A stretch of DNA of 64,000 nucleotides from Phyllobacterium sp. T1293 (lineage in GTDB: Bacteria > Pseudomonadota > Alphaproteobacteria > Rhizobiales > Rhizobiaceae). Position 1 is the first letter of the stretch, and the number at the start of each line of letters is the position of its first letter. The notes under the pieces are model-generated. The model was given only the letters and a program-made list of their open reading frames with translations. It was not told the origin of the DNA and did not search any database. The position numbers were made by a program, and so were the translations under genes. The stretch covers positions 2,051,001 to 2,115,000 of the forward strand of contig NZ_CP088273.1 in NCBI RefSeq assembly GCF_020731415.2, read 5' to 3'. This document shows, piece by piece, positions 34,564-44,750 of the stretch.

Positions 34564-37227
34564 CTACTTTTTCTTCGCTGATGCCTGTGCAGCGGCCAGA
34601 CGGGCAATCGGCACACGGAATGGCGAGCAGGATACATAATCGAGGCCCGTCTCTTCACAGAAGTGAATGGAAGCCGGATCGCCGCCATGTTCGCCGCAGA
34701 TACCAAGCTTGATATCCGGGCGGGTTGCCCTGCCCTTTTCCACGCCGATGCGCACCAGTTCGCCCACGCCATCCACATCGATGGAAACGAACGGGTCCTG
34801 CTCGATAATGCCCTTCATCTGATAGGTCATCAGATAGGATGAGGCATCGTCACGCGAGATACCGAAGGTCGTCTGCGTCAGATCATTGGTGCCGAAGGAG
34901 AAGAACTCTGCCACTTCGGCAATCGAATGGGCGCGAACAGCGGCGCGCGGCAGCTCGATCATCGTACCGACAAGATAGTTGATCTTGATATCCGCTTCCT
35001 TCATCACATCGGCGGCAACCGCATCAATGCGGGCCTTGACGAAATCAAGTTCAGCACGAAGGCCGACCAGCGGCACCATGATTTCAGGCTCGATAGGCGC
35101 ACCGGTTGCTTCGGCAGCCTGAATGGCCGCTTCAAAGATTGCCCTCGCCTGCATTTCGGCAATTTCCGGATAGGAAATGGCAAGGCGGCAGCCGCGATGC
35201 CCGAGCATCGGGTTGAACTCATGCAGGCTGTCGGTTCGCTCCTGCAATTTCTGCGGGCTGATCTTCATGACAGCCGCAACATCGGCGACTTCCTCCTCGG
35301 TCTTCGGGAGGAACTCGTGCAGCGGCGGATCAAGCAGGCGAATGGTAACAGGCAAGCCGTTCATGATTTCAAAGAGTTCCTTGAAATCAGCGCGCTGCAT
35401 CGGCAGCAGCTTGTCGAGTGCCGCGCGGCGCCCCTTTTCATTGTCGGCCAGAATCATCTCGCGCATGGCAAGAATCCGGTCGCCATCAAAGAACATATGT
35501 TCAGTACGGCAAAGGCCGATGCCTTCTGCACCGAATGACCGCGCCATACGGGCATCGGTCGGCGTGTCGGCATTGGCGCGCACCTTCATGCGGCGCGTGC
35601 GATCGGCCCATTCCATGATCTTGGCAAAATCGCCTGAAAACTCGGGCTGCAGCATGGGCACAGCGCCCTTGAGCACCTGTCCGATACCGCCATCAATAGT
35701 GATGATATCGCCCTTTTTCAGAAGCACACCGGCGGCGAGCAGCGTTTCATTGCGATAGTCGACGCGAAGCGAGCCCGCACCCGAAACGCAGGGCTTGCCC
35801 ATGCCACGCGCCACCACGGCCGCATGGCTGGTCATGCCGCCGCGCGTGGTCAGGATAGCCTCGGCGGCGTGCATGCCGTGAATGTCTTCCGGGCTGGTTT
35901 CAATGCGCACGAGAATGGCCTTGCGGCCCTCGGATTTCAGCTGTTCGGCATCCTCAGACGAGAACACGATCTCGCCCGTTGCCGCACCCGGCGAGGCCGG
36001 AAGGCCGCTGCCGATGACATTGCGCTTGGCTGACGGGTCGATGGTCGGGTGCAAAAGCTGATCCAGCGACGCCGGATCAATGCGCAGCACTGCCTCTGCC
36101 TGACTGATCAGGCCTTCATTGGCCATTTCGACCGCGATTTTAAGCGCTGCCTTGGCGGTGCGCTTGCCCGAGCGCGTCTGCAACATCCACAGCTTGCCGT
36201 TCTCGATGGTGAATTCGAGATCCTGCATGTCGGTATAGTGCTTTTCCAGCCGGTCCGACACGGCGCAGAATTCGGCGAAGGCAGCCGGCATCAGCTTTTC
36301 CAGTGAAGGCTTGTCGGAACCTGCCGCAATGCGCGCATCTTCGGTGATGTTCTGAGGCGTCCTGATGCCCGCAACCACGTCTTCGCCCTGCGCATTGACC
36401 AGAAACTCGCCATAGAGCTTCTTTTCGCCAGTGGATGGATTGCGTGTGAAGGCAACGCCCGTTGCCGAACGCTCGCCCATATTGCCGAACACCATGGCCT
36501 GAATATTAACCGCCGTGCCCCAGCTTTCCGGGATATTGTGCAGGCGGCGATAGGTGATCGCGCGGGCATTCATCCAGCTGGAGAATACGGCACCGATAGC
36601 ACCCCACAGCTGCTTTTCCGGGTCCTGCGGGAATGGTTCTTCCAGCTCTTCCTCGATTTTGGCTTTGTAGAGATCGATAACACCCTTCCAGTCATCGGCT
36701 GTAAGTGCCGTGTCGATCTCGACGCCGAGATTGGCCTTGGTATCCTCAAGGATTTCCTCAAAGACAGAATGGTCAAGCCCCATCACCACATCAGAATACA
36801 TCTGGATGAAACGGCGATAGCTGTCATAGGCAAAACGCGGATCGCCGGATTCGCGGGCGATGGCTTCCACCGTCTCGTCATTGAGGCCGAGATTGAGCAC
36901 CGTATCCATCATGCCGGGCATGGACGCGCGCGAGCCGGAGCGCACTGAAACGAGCAAAGGTTTTGCTTTATCGCCGAAATCGCGACCCGTCACCTTGGCA
37001 ATGTGGCCAAGCGCTGTCTTCACGTCCGTCTCAAGCGTATCGGGATAGCGGCGGCCATTGTCATAAAACCAGCTGCACACCTCGGACGTAATGGTAAACC
37101 CTGGGGGGACCGGTAGACCAAGCGCGCACATCTCCGCCAGATTGGCACCTTTGCCACCAAGAAGATTGCGATCACCGGCGGAGCCTTCCGCCTTGCCGTC
37201 ACCGAATGTGTAGACCCACTTCACCAT
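34564..37227 (-). CDS. ppdK: Pyruvate, phosphate dikinase
   Basis: Cytoplasmic enzyme of 887 residues interconverting pyruvate, ATP and Pi with PEP, AMP and PPi. The N-terminal ATP-grasp domain has LLGGKGANLAEM near residue 25; the central swivelling domain carries the phosphorylated His in TTRGGMTSHAAVVARG; the C-terminal TIM barrel has the PEP-binding GICGEHGGDP near the end. GGAGG lies upstream of the ATG at 37227, which gives the usual family length; ATG at 37260 is less likely. It allows gluconeogenesis from pyruvate, as in other Brucella-related bacteria. Confidence 0.97.
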   Translation of the reverse strand: MVKWVYTFGDGKAEGSAGDRNLLGGKGANLAEMCALGLPVPPGFTITSEVCSWFYDNGRRYPDTLETDVKTALGHIAKVTGRDFGDKAKPLLVSVRSGSRASMPGMMDTVLNLGLNDETVEAIARESGDPRFAYDSYRRFIQMYSDVVMGLDHSVFEEILEDTKANLGVEIDTALTADDWKGVIDLYKAKIEEELEEPFPQDPEKQLWGAIGAVFSSWMNARAITYRRLHNIPESWGTAVNIQAMVFGNMGERSATGVAFTRNPSTGEKKLYGEFLVNAQGEDVVAGIRTPQNITEDARIAAGSDKPSLEKLMPAAFAEFCAVSDRLEKHYTDMQDLEFTIENGKLWMLQTRSGKRTAKAALKIAVEMANEGLISQAEAVLRIDPASLDQLLHPTIDPSAKRNVIGSGLPASPGAATGEIVFSSEDAEQLKSEGRKAILVRIETSPEDIHGMHAAEAILTTRGGMTSHAAVVARGMGKPCVSGAGSLRVDYRNETLLAAGVLLKKGDIITIDGGIGQVLKGAVPMLQPEFSGDFAKIMEWADRTRRMKVRANADTPTDARMARSFGAEGIGLCRTEHMFFDGDRILAMREMILADNEKGRRAALDKLLPMQRADFKELFEIMNGLPVTIRLLDPPLHEFLPKTEEEVADVAAVMKISPQKLQERTDSLHEFNPMLGHRGCRLAISYPEIAEMQARAIFEAAIQAAEATGAPIEPEIMVPLVGLRAELDFVKARIDAVAADVMKEADIKINYLVGTMIELPRAAVRAHSIAEVAEFFSFGTNDLTQTTFGISRDDASSYLMTYQMKGIIEQDPFVSIDVDGVGELVRIGVEKGRATRPDIKLGICGEHGGDPASIHFCEETGLDYVSCSPFRVPIARLAAAQASAKKK

Positions 37228-37403
37228 TGCAGCCTCCCTGCCGCCGTCCATGTGCCGCAAAGCACTGATGAAGGTCTATTCGATAGAAAAGGCAAGCACC
37301 ATCAAAAAATGCTGCATTGCACCATTCAAATCGATTAGCAGGGTAAATCCGCGTTAATCTTTGAAATCCTTCGTCATTTCAAGCTTGAAGCAGTGTGAGT
37401 GAA

Positions 37404-37625
37404 TTCGTGGTTCGTGGTTCGTGGTTCGTGGTTCGACATAACAACCATGAGGGAGAGTGAGGATGCAACGATAATTACCAACATTGCAGAACTTGACTCC
37501 TTGCAAACCGCCTGCTCCGTCATCCTCGGGCTTGACCCGAGGACCCACGGCTAAGGCGTTCAAACAAGTCTGAATGCTCCACGCTGTTAAATTGTGGGTC
37601 CTCGGGTCAAGCCCGAGGATGACGG
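37404..37625. repeat. Composite repeat: R1 left half plus R3
   Basis: Four GTGGTTC-like heptamers and the R1 left half (37404-37500) are followed directly by a complete R3 element (37517-37625). The R1 right half is missing, as if lost or replaced when R3 came in. This fills most of the gap 37228-37657. Confidence 0.85.
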
Positions 37626-37657
37626 AGATGGAGATAACCTACCAGTTAAACTATTGT

Positions 37658-40600
37658 TTAACTCGCCTCGCGCAGTTGTTCGGCAGTCTGGAGATCGACC
37701 GATACCAGCTGGCTGACGCCCTGCTCGGCCATGGTGACACCGAACAGGCGGTTCATGCGGGCCATGGTGATCGGATTGTGGGTGATGACGACAAAACGCG
37801 TCTCGGTTGAGGCGGCCATCTCGTCCATCAGATTGCAGAAGCGCTCGACATTGTGGTCATCGAGCGGGGCATCCACCTCGTCGAGCACGCAGATGGGTGC
37901 GGGGTTGGTGAGGAACACCGCAAAGATCAGTGCCATGGCCGTCAGTGCCTGCTCGCCGCCAGAGAGCAGCGTCATGGTCTGCGGCTTCTTGCCGGGCGGG
38001 CGAGCGAGAATTTCAAGGCCGGCTTCCAGCGGATCTTCCGATTCGATCAGTTGCAGCTCTGCCGTACCACCACCGAAAAGGTGGGTGAAGAGCCGCTGGA
38101 ACTGGGCATTCACCACTTCGAACGCCGCAAGCAACCGCTCGCGGCCTTCGCGATTGAGGCTCTGGATCGCTTGACGCAGTTTTTTGACCGCCTCGATAAT
38201 GTCTTCGCGTTCGCTGACAATCGCCTCAAGCCGCGATGACAGCTCTTCCTGTTCTTCCTCGGCACGCAGGTTGACCGCGCCAAGGCGCTCGCGCTCGATC
38301 TTGAGCCGCTCCAGATTGCGATCCGTCGCATCAACGTCGGGCAACGGATCATTGGGGCCAAGGCCGGTCAACTTCATTGCTTCGTGCGGGGCGCAGTTCA
38401 GCGCCTCGGCAATACGGGTTTCGGCGTCCTGGCGGCGTTCCTGCGCGGCGGCAAGGCGCTCTTCCGACCGCGCCCGGCCCTCGCGCGCCGTGGCAAGCGA
38501 CTGGATGGCATCGGTGGCGGCGCGGTCCAGCTCCTGCTGGCGTGCCTCGGCAACGGCAAGCCGGTCTCCGGCTTCCTTGCGCAGGGCTTCGGCTTGCGAC
38601 AATTGCGACAGCAGCGCCCGGTTGCGTTCGGCAATTTCATCGGGGGCATCGACCAGATCGGCAAATTCTTCTTCGGCTTCCTGACGGCGCTCGGTCAGGG
38701 ATTCAATCTGACGATCGGCATTCTGCGCGCGGTCATTCCAGCTTTTGCGCTCAAAGCCGATGGATTCAAGCCGCCGCATACGGTTCTCGGCTTCGCGGCG
38801 CAACCCTTCATGCGCAGCACGCGCCTCGGCAAGAGTGGCACGATCCGTCATGACCTCGGTGGTCAGTTCCGCAAGCCGTATGTTGACTTCTTCAAGATCC
38901 GGCGCGCGGGCCAAACGATCCTCGGCTTCAAGGAATTGCTTCTGCGTTTCGGCCAAGGTTTCGGCGAGGCGTGATTTGCCTTCATCCAATGCGGCGCGAC
39001 GGCTGGAAAGCTGCCCGGCAGCACGTTCGGCAGCGGCCAGTGCCTCGCGCGCATCGCTGACACCACGCTGCATGGCACGCCAATGGTCACGGGCGGTGCG
39101 TTCATTTTCGACGGACTGGCGCACGGCAGCTTCCGCTGCGGCAATAGCTGCTTCCGCCGCACGCAAGTGCTTCGTTGCCTCGACCACTTCGATATCAAGT
39201 TCGGCAAGGCGGTTTTTCTGGGCCAGACGCTGTGCGGCGGGTGTCGGCGCATCGGCGCTCGCCGTATAGCCGTCCCAGCGCCAGAGCGCACCTGATTGGC
39301 TCACCAGCCGCTGTCCGGGTTTCAAGGATGTTTGCAGCCGTGCGCCATCAGCCTCATCAACAATGCCAATCTGGGCAAGACGGCGAGCCAGCTGGCGCGG
39401 TGCCTTGACCACGCTCGCAAGCGATTTGAGACCTGACGGCAAGGCGGGATCATCGCCAGCCCCATCCACATCCCCCAGAAAACCGGGGCGCTGCGATCAA
39501 CAGGCGCGTCCAGATCTTCACCCAAAGCCGCACCAAGGGCGATTTCAAAGCCTTTTTCAACCTTGACCGCCTCAACGACAGCGGGAAACAGATCGGAACC
39601 ACCGACATTGATCATTTTTGCCAAAGTCCGGGCTTCGGTCTCAATGCGGTTCAAATTGCTGCGGGTATCCTGCACGGGCTGGCGCAACTGCGCTTCATCG
39701 CGGCGCGCCGTTTCAACGGCAGCTTCAGCGGCCAGCGCAGCTTCCTCAGCATGTTCGAGCGTGGCTTCCGCCGTTTCGACCAATGCCTGCTTTTCGATGG
39801 GATCGGCAAGGGCGGCGATCTGCGCGGTAATCCCAGCAAGATCACGCTCCACATCGCCCATCTGACGGACGAGACGCTCGCGGCGCTCGGCACTTTCACG
39901 CAGATTGCGCTCAACCTGTGCCCGTTCTGCGGTCGCCTCGGCGCGCTCGGCTGTCACCTTGGCAAGTGCAGCCTCGCTTTCCCTCAGCTTGGCATCGGCC
40001 CGCTCAAAATCAGCACGGGTTTCCAGCTCGTGCTCACCCGCATTGGCATTGTCTTCATTCAGCGCGCGCTCTTCGGCATCGAGACGAGCGATAATATCCG
40101 CATTGTCGCGCACCATCTGTTCTTCGCGGGCAATATCTGATGTGAGCTGGGCAAGGCGCTTTTCCAGTTCCGACTGGCGGGCACGGATGCGCTGGGCTTC
40201 TTCATCGATCTGTGAGCGGGCAATGGTCAGGCGCTGCAATGCCGCAGCGGCCTTGGCCTCCGCCTCACGCAGATCGGGCAGTTTGTGCGCGCCGATCGCC
40301 TGTTCCCTGGCCGCATTCATCTGAACCTGCGCAAAATCGCCGACGCCCGATGTGGCCGCTGATAGGGCCGATTGCGCCTCGGCTTCCTGATTTTTGGCAA
40401 CAGCCCATTTCAGATGCAGAAGAATGGCTTCCGAACGACGAATATCCGCCGACAGGCTCTTGAAACGGTTGGCCTGACGCGACTGCCGTTTCAGGCTCTC
40501 AATCTGAGTTTCAAGCTCGCCAACGACATCTTCCAGCCGTTCCAGATTTTGCTCTGCGGCCCGCAGGCGCAATTCCGCCTCATGGCGACGGGTATGCAGA

Positions 40601-41115
40601 CCCGAAATGCCTGCGGCCTCTTCCAGAAGCGCACGGCGTGCCTGCGGCTTGGCCTGAATGAGTTCACCGATACGGCCCTGCCCGACCATGGAAGGCGAGC
40701 GCGCGCCCGTTGACTGGTCCGCAAACAGCAGTTGCACGTCCTTGGCGCGGGCGTCCTTGCCATTGATGCGGTAGACCGATCCCGCTTCGCGCTCGATACG
40801 GCGCGAGACCTGCAATTCATCGGCATCGTTGAAGCTTGCCGGGGCGCTCCGGTCCTGATTGTCGAGAAAAAGCGTCACTTCAGCCGTATTGCGCGATGGG
40901 CGCGTGCCGGAACCGGAGAAAATGACGTCATCCATGCCGGATGCGCGCATGTTCTTATAGGAGTTTTCGCCCATAACCCAGCGCAGGGCTTCGACCAGAT
41001 TGGACTTGCCGCAACCATTAGGGCCGACAACACCTGTCAGCCCGCCTTCAATGACGAATTCGGCGGGCTCGACAAAGGATTTGAAACCAAGAAGGCGGAG
41101 TTTTGTGAAGCGCAT
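37658..41115 (-). pseudogene. smc: Chromosome segregation protein SMC, reading frame broken by one base
   Basis: SMC is the ATPase of the condensin that compacts and separates chromosomes. Here the protein lies in two overlapping frames: the N-terminal part (from ATG 41115, Walker A GPNGCGKSN near residue 33, first coiled coil, start of the hinge) and the C-terminal part (rest of hinge, second coiled coil, signature LLSGGEQALTAMAL, Walker B ICVLDEVDAPLDD). They join at a run of five C (39472-39476). With one more base there the gene would encode exactly 1152 residues, the normal family length, reading FWGDVDG across the joint. All functional motifs are intact, so a sequencing error or very recent mutation is more likely than decay. 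Confidence 0.93.
39472..39476 (-). other. Frameshift site in smc
   Basis: On the coding strand TTCTGGGGGATGTGG reads Phe-Trp-Gly-Met; with a sixth G it would read Phe-Trp-Gly-Asp-Val and continue in the downstream frame. A homopolymer is the typical place for a base-calling error. Confidence 0.85.
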
Positions 41116-41187
41116 CAGACGGCCCTTCCCCAAAACGCCATAGGAACGGACGCGGTTGGGCGGCCGCCAGATTTCAACAGGCAGCTA

Positions 41188-41901
41188 TCAGAGTAGACCG
41201 TCGATAATCGCTGACATTTCGTCAACCGATAGGGCTCCTGCATACTTCGTGCCGTTGATGAAGAATGTCGGTGTGGCATTCACGCCGAAATCCTTGGCTC
41301 CGCGGTCACGCGATGCATTCACATCATCCAGAAGTTTTTGGTTCGTCAAGCAAGCGTTGAACGACTCCTGTGTAAAACCGGCCAATTTGGAGATTTGCAG
41401 CAAAGGTTCTACCGCATTTGCCGATGCAGCCCACTGTTCCTGCTGTTTGAACAGCACATCAACCAGCGGATAATAGCGGTCCTCGGGGGCGCAGCGGGCG
41501 AGCATGAAGGCAGCGGCAGCGCGCGGATCGAACGGGAATTCGCGCAGGATGAGCTTTGCCTTGCCGGTGTCGATGTATTTTTCCTTGATGGTCGGCAGCG
41601 TTGCAACGGTGAAATGCGCGCAGTGCGGGCAGGTCATGGATGCATATTCGATGATGGTGACAGGCGCTTCGGCCTTGCCCAGCACGATATCTTTCAGCGG
41701 GCCCTGCTCCAGAAGCTTGGCCGGATCGATCTTCCCGGCAGCCTCAGGGATTTTCACATCGGATGGTACAGGTGTCGAAGCGGCAGCAGCGGGCTTTGCC
41801 GCATCTTCTGACCATGCCTGGTTGCCCGCAGTTGCAGCGAGCGCCGCCGTCGATACGGCCGCGAGGGTCAGAATGTTTCGGCGTGTCAGCATTTCGGTCA
41901 T
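41188..41901 (-). CDS. DsbA-family thiol-disulfide oxidoreductase
   Basis: Exported thioredoxin-fold protein of 237 residues. A signal sequence with a twin-arginine start (TRRNILTLAAVS) is followed by an Ala/Pro-rich linker, then the thioredoxin domain with active site CPHC at 91-94 and the cis-Pro loop GVNATPTFFING near 205. Such proteins oxidise or isomerise periplasmic disulfides. AGGTGA precedes the ATG at 41901; ATG at 41946 is less likely. It lies between dciA and smc. Confidence 0.92.
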   Translation of the reverse strand: MTEMLTRRNILTLAAVSTAALAATAGNQAWSEDAAKPAAAASTPVPSDVKIPEAAGKIDPAKLLEQGPLKDIVLGKAEAPVTIIEYASMTCPHCAHFTVATLPTIKEKYIDTGKAKLILREFPFDPRAAAAFMLARCAPEDRYYPLVDVLFKQQEQWAASANAVEPLLQISKLAGFTQESFNACLTNQKLLDDVNASRDRGAKDFGVNATPTFFINGTKYAGALSVDEMSAIIDGLL

Positions 41902-42105
41902 AAGGATCACCTGTCTCCGGTGTTGATTATGCGTTGATTGACTCATTAGAGCCCCATGGCAGTCTCTTTAAGGCAGAGCTTGCATTCTGTCTTTGAATTT
42001 TTCGTGATCTGAACGGGAATAAAATCAAGTCAATGCGATATCGGGTTGTAGTTGGGTTGGAGACGGTGGGCTGATTAAACAAAGACCACGCAGGAGGCAC
42101 CACCT

Positions 42106-42247
42106 CACCCTCCCCCAAGGTGGGGAGGGTCGGACCGCAGGTTCGGGGTGGGGGGATGAATTGGCACATCTGTTGAATCGTCATGTCCGAGCAGTTACCC
42201 CCCACCCCGCTGCTGCGCAGCGACCCTCCCCACGTAGTGGGAGGGTA
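42106..42247. repeat. Family R4 long inverted repeat (copy 2)
   Basis: Related to 4454-4595 but in the opposite orientation: outer arms CACCCTCCCCCAAGGTGGGG and complement, inner CCGCTGCTGCGCAGCG hairpin. It lies upstream of the DsbA-like gene. The rest of 41902-42371 shows no gene. Confidence 0.85.
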
Positions 42248-42371
42248 AGAGAGCCACATTCTGCAACTTAGGTGGTTCTGCAACCTTTGTGATTAGCGCT
42301 TTAAAGGTGATTTGCCTTCTGCATATTCAAACGGTTCGCTTGGTTCATGATCAAGGAATAGCAGTGGTGGA

Positions 42372-42608
42372 TTATCCCGCCTGCTTTACATGGCTGATGA
42401 TATGAACCCGGTTTTGTTTATCCCGATGCACGGAATAAACCAGTTCGCCATCAAGCCCTGCCCGCTTGCTGTCGATCCTGAACCGCAACGTCAGCGCCAC
42501 CAGCCCCAGCATGAAAGCTGGTGGCACGATCAGCCACAGCACCTTCAGCAAGTCCGAGAGTGATTGGTATGTGTCGAAAAAATCCTGCCAGAAGTTATAA
42601 TCAGTCAT
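42372..42608 (-). CDS. Small single-span membrane protein, 78 aa
   Basis: I do not recognise this protein. It starts with an acidic, aromatic stretch (MTDYNFWQDFFDTY), has one membrane helix (LWLIVPPAFMLGLVALTLRF, about 24-43) and a short basic tail. AAGGGAG lies before the ATG at 42608. A strong hairpin and an unexplained conserved-looking non-coding block lie directly upstream. It could be a small toxin-like or stress membrane protein, but nothing shows this. Confidence 0.65.
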   Translation of the reverse strand: MTDYNFWQDFFDTYQSLSDLLKVLWLIVPPAFMLGLVALTLRFRIDSKRAGLDGELVYSVHRDKQNRVHIISHVKQAG

Positions 42609-42635
42609 GCGCACTCCCTTATCCAAGAGGAAAGT

Positions 42636-42664
42636 GGTCACCCGAGGATTATCCTCTGGTGACC
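42636..42664. other. Strong 29-bp hairpin upstream of the small membrane protein
   Basis: GGTCACC (42636-42642) pairs with GGTGACC (42658-42664), and inside it GAGGAT pairs with ATCCTC around a single base; only one position in each arm is unpaired. It could end an RNA read from right to left, or act as an operator. Confidence 0.6.
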
Positions 42665-42850
42665 GGGAGAGTTAGAAAGCCGCCCACGGACGACCGCCAC
42701 GACCTTTAAGCCGAAGCTCTGGACATACGTCGCAGCCTCCCCGGCCATACGACTGAGGAGGTGTCTTTGCGGTCGACACCGACCGCTGCTGGAAGAGGAT
42801 TCTAGGCCCCAAGACCAATCCATTTCGATCGGCCTCATTGCAGACCATAG
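42640..42850. other. Candidate structured non-coding RNA or leader
   Basis: No open frame here looks like protein on either strand, and the block is not one of repeats R1-R4. It is rich in short complementary segments: GGTCGGTGTCGACC (42764-42777 in reverse), CCGGGAG facing CTCCCCGG, and the hairpin at its left end. On the minus strand it would be a transcript of about 200 bases ending at that hairpin, or the leader of the small membrane-protein gene. I could not match it from memory to 6S, tmRNA, SRP RNA, RNase P RNA or a riboswitch. Confidence 0.4.
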
Positions 42851-42916
42851 TGGGAAAGATGAACGGGTGGAAGAGGTTAGAGTATCAGTTCGCAGGGTTA
42901 TTAGTGGGCGGGGCGT

Positions 42917-43189
42917 GTGGTTCGTGGTTCGTGGTTCGACATAACAACCATGAGGGAGAGCGGTGGATGCAACGATAATCGTAAAGATTGCAGAACTTGA
43001 CTTGCCGCAACTCACATCTCTCCGTCATCCTCAGTCCTCGGGTTTAACCCGAGGATGACGGAGAGGGGTGGGTTGCAGGGAGCCAAGTTCTGCAACTATT
43101 GCGCTACACCTTTATGTGCTGCAACCTTTGCGATTCGCATTACATCCACCCAAGCCCCTCATGGTTATTATGTCGAACCACGAACCACG
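42917..43189. repeat. Composite repeat: R1 arms enclosing a short R3 hairpin
   Basis: Three GTGGTTC heptamers start the left R1 arm; the right arm ends in two complementary units at 43189. In the centre a shortened R3 (43022-43061) forms a 40-bp hairpin. Full gap 42609-43210 is thus the small hairpin, the structured block and this repeat. Confidence 0.85.
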
Positions 43190-43210
43190 CGCCCCAACGC
43201 CTCCATCAAA

Positions 43211-43711
43211 CTAGCGCTTGATCTTTTCCGCGTGGATACTCTGGCCCAGTCGTTCCAGTGCTTCGCGCAGGCTGTCATCCTCGATGGCTTCCACCACGCG
43301 GCTGATCTTGCCCTTGGTGGCAGCATCAACAGGTGGCAGGGCGCGCCGCTTGGGAGCGGGCATGGTGATCGCCTTCTGCTCGATCTTGATGCGGCCAACG
43401 GCGGCAAATCCCAAAAATGCGTTGACGCGGCTGATGATTTCACCCGTTTCGTGCTGAATACGCATGGCCGTAAAGCCCTGACAGGCGATCACCAGCGTTG
43501 CGGGCTGGAACGGGTCGTCTTCATGCGCGCGGCGTGGCCAGAGCAGTTTCAGCGGGCGTGACTGATCGCCAAGGGCGGGGCCAACCACTTCTTCCCACGC
43601 CTGAACGAGTTCAATCGTGATACCGGCGCGCTTACGCAGGACAGGATCGAGGATGCCCGATGCGGGATCGGCCAGTGGCCGGAATCCTCTTTGCCTGCGG
43701 TCATCGCTCAT
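43211..43711 (-). CDS. DUF721/DciA-family protein (replicative helicase loader type)
   Basis: Cytoplasmic protein of 166 residues. The N-terminal domain with AWEEVVGPALGDQSRPLKL and ATLVIACQGFTAMRIQHE is the DciA (DUF721) domain, which in many bacteria recruits DnaB helicase. The C-terminal third is basic and probably flexible. It is close to dsbA-like and smc genes, an arrangement I recall from other Rhizobiales. Role in helicase loading follows from the family, not from anything seen here. Confidence 0.88.
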   Translation of the reverse strand: MSDDRRQRGFRPLADPASGILDPVLRKRAGITIELVQAWEEVVGPALGDQSRPLKLLWPRRAHEDDPFQPATLVIACQGFTAMRIQHETGEIISRVNAFLGFAAVGRIKIEQKAITMPAPKRRALPPVDAATKGKISRVVEAIEDDSLREALERLGQSIHAEKIKR

Positions 43712-43744
43712 TATGTTGTTTGCCTTGCGCTTTGTATGAATGTT

Positions 43745-44719
43745 TCAGCGGCCATTATAGCCGCGAAACCACTCAACAAACAAAGGAATACCCTCTTCCA
43801 GCGTCGTCATCGGGCAAAAGCCCAGATCGCGTGTGGCAAGATCGATGTCGGCAAACGTGCGCTCGACATCAGCTGGCGGCATTGGTTCGAACTTTTTGAT
43901 GGCTTTCCGACCCACAGCCTGTTCGATGATCTCAATAAAGCGCAGCAGGGCCACCGGATTATTATTGCCAAGATTATAAACCGGCGCGGTTTCATCGGGA
44001 TTGGTCAGGATGCGATTGATCGCACCCAGTACACCGCTGACAATATCGTCGATGAAGGTGAAATCGCGCGCCATCTTGCCGTGATTATAGACCTTGATCG
44101 GTTCGCCCTTTGAAATGGCATCGGTAAAGAGCCATGGCGCCATATCGGGGCGGCCATAGGGGCCGTAGACGGTGAAGAACCGCAAACCCGTGGACGCGAC
44201 CTTGTGAACATGGGCATAGGAATAGGCCAGCAATTCCGCCGACCGCTTCGTCGCCGCATAGACGGAAACCGGGTTGTTGACCGGATCGCTTTCGGAAAAT
44301 GGCACTTTGGTATTGGCACCATAGACCGATGATGAACTGGCATAGACAACAGGCGGGCGTTTTGGCATGACGCGCGCCTGTTCGAAAACCGTCACCTGTC
44401 CATGCACATTGGCATCGACATAGGCAGCAGGATTTTCAACCGAGTAACGCACACCAGCCTGAGCCGCCAGATGCACGATGACATCCGCATCCATGTCCCG
44501 GGCAATGGCGGCACGCAATTCTTCAGGTTTAGCGATATTGGCCCTGATAAAACGGATACCGGGCAGACCTTCGAGCGCTGACAGGCGCGTTTCCTTGAGA
44601 GCGACCTGATAGTAATCATTGAGATTGTCGATGGCGACGACCTCGAAACCTTCACTGGCCAGCCGCCTTGCCACGTGAAAGCCGATAAAGCCTGCCGCTC
44701 CGGTAACAATCGCTTTCAT
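43745..44719 (-). CDS. UDP-glucuronate 4-epimerase-like NAD-dependent epimerase
   Basis: Extended SDR of 324 residues. TGAAGFIG is at 6-13, DNLNDYYQVALKETRL near 31 is the hallmark of the UDP-glucuronate 4-epimerase group, SSSSVYG near 128 and YAATK near 152 form the catalytic triad, and YGPYGRPDMA follows. It would make UDP-galacturonate for LPS core or O-antigen. It lies with the O-antigen ligase gene between dciA and mutY, apart from the main polysaccharide block. Confidence 0.92.
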   Translation of the reverse strand: MKAIVTGAAGFIGFHVARRLASEGFEVVAIDNLNDYYQVALKETRLSALEGLPGIRFIRANIAKPEELRAAIARDMDADVIVHLAAQAGVRYSVENPAAYVDANVHGQVTVFEQARVMPKRPPVVYASSSSVYGANTKVPFSESDPVNNPVSVYAATKRSAELLAYSYAHVHKVASTGLRFFTVYGPYGRPDMAPWLFTDAISKGEPIKVYNHGKMARDFTFIDDIVSGVLGAINRILTNPDETAPVYNLGNNNPVALLRFIEIIEQAVGRKAIKKFEPMPPADVERTFADIDLATRDLGFCPMTTLEEGIPLFVEWFRGYNGR

Positions 44720-44750
44720 TTCAATACTTTATCCCAAACACCCATTATTA

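Noticed and set aside
34927..35538. Plus-strand open frame of 203 codons inside ppdK
   Set aside because: It is antisense to the PEP-binding barrel of pyruvate phosphate dikinase and not protein-like.
42638..43015. Minus-strand open frame of 125 codons across an R1 repeat and the structured block
   Set aside because: Half of it is repeat sequence and the rest lacks codon bias and a ribosome-binding site, so I treated the block as non-coding.
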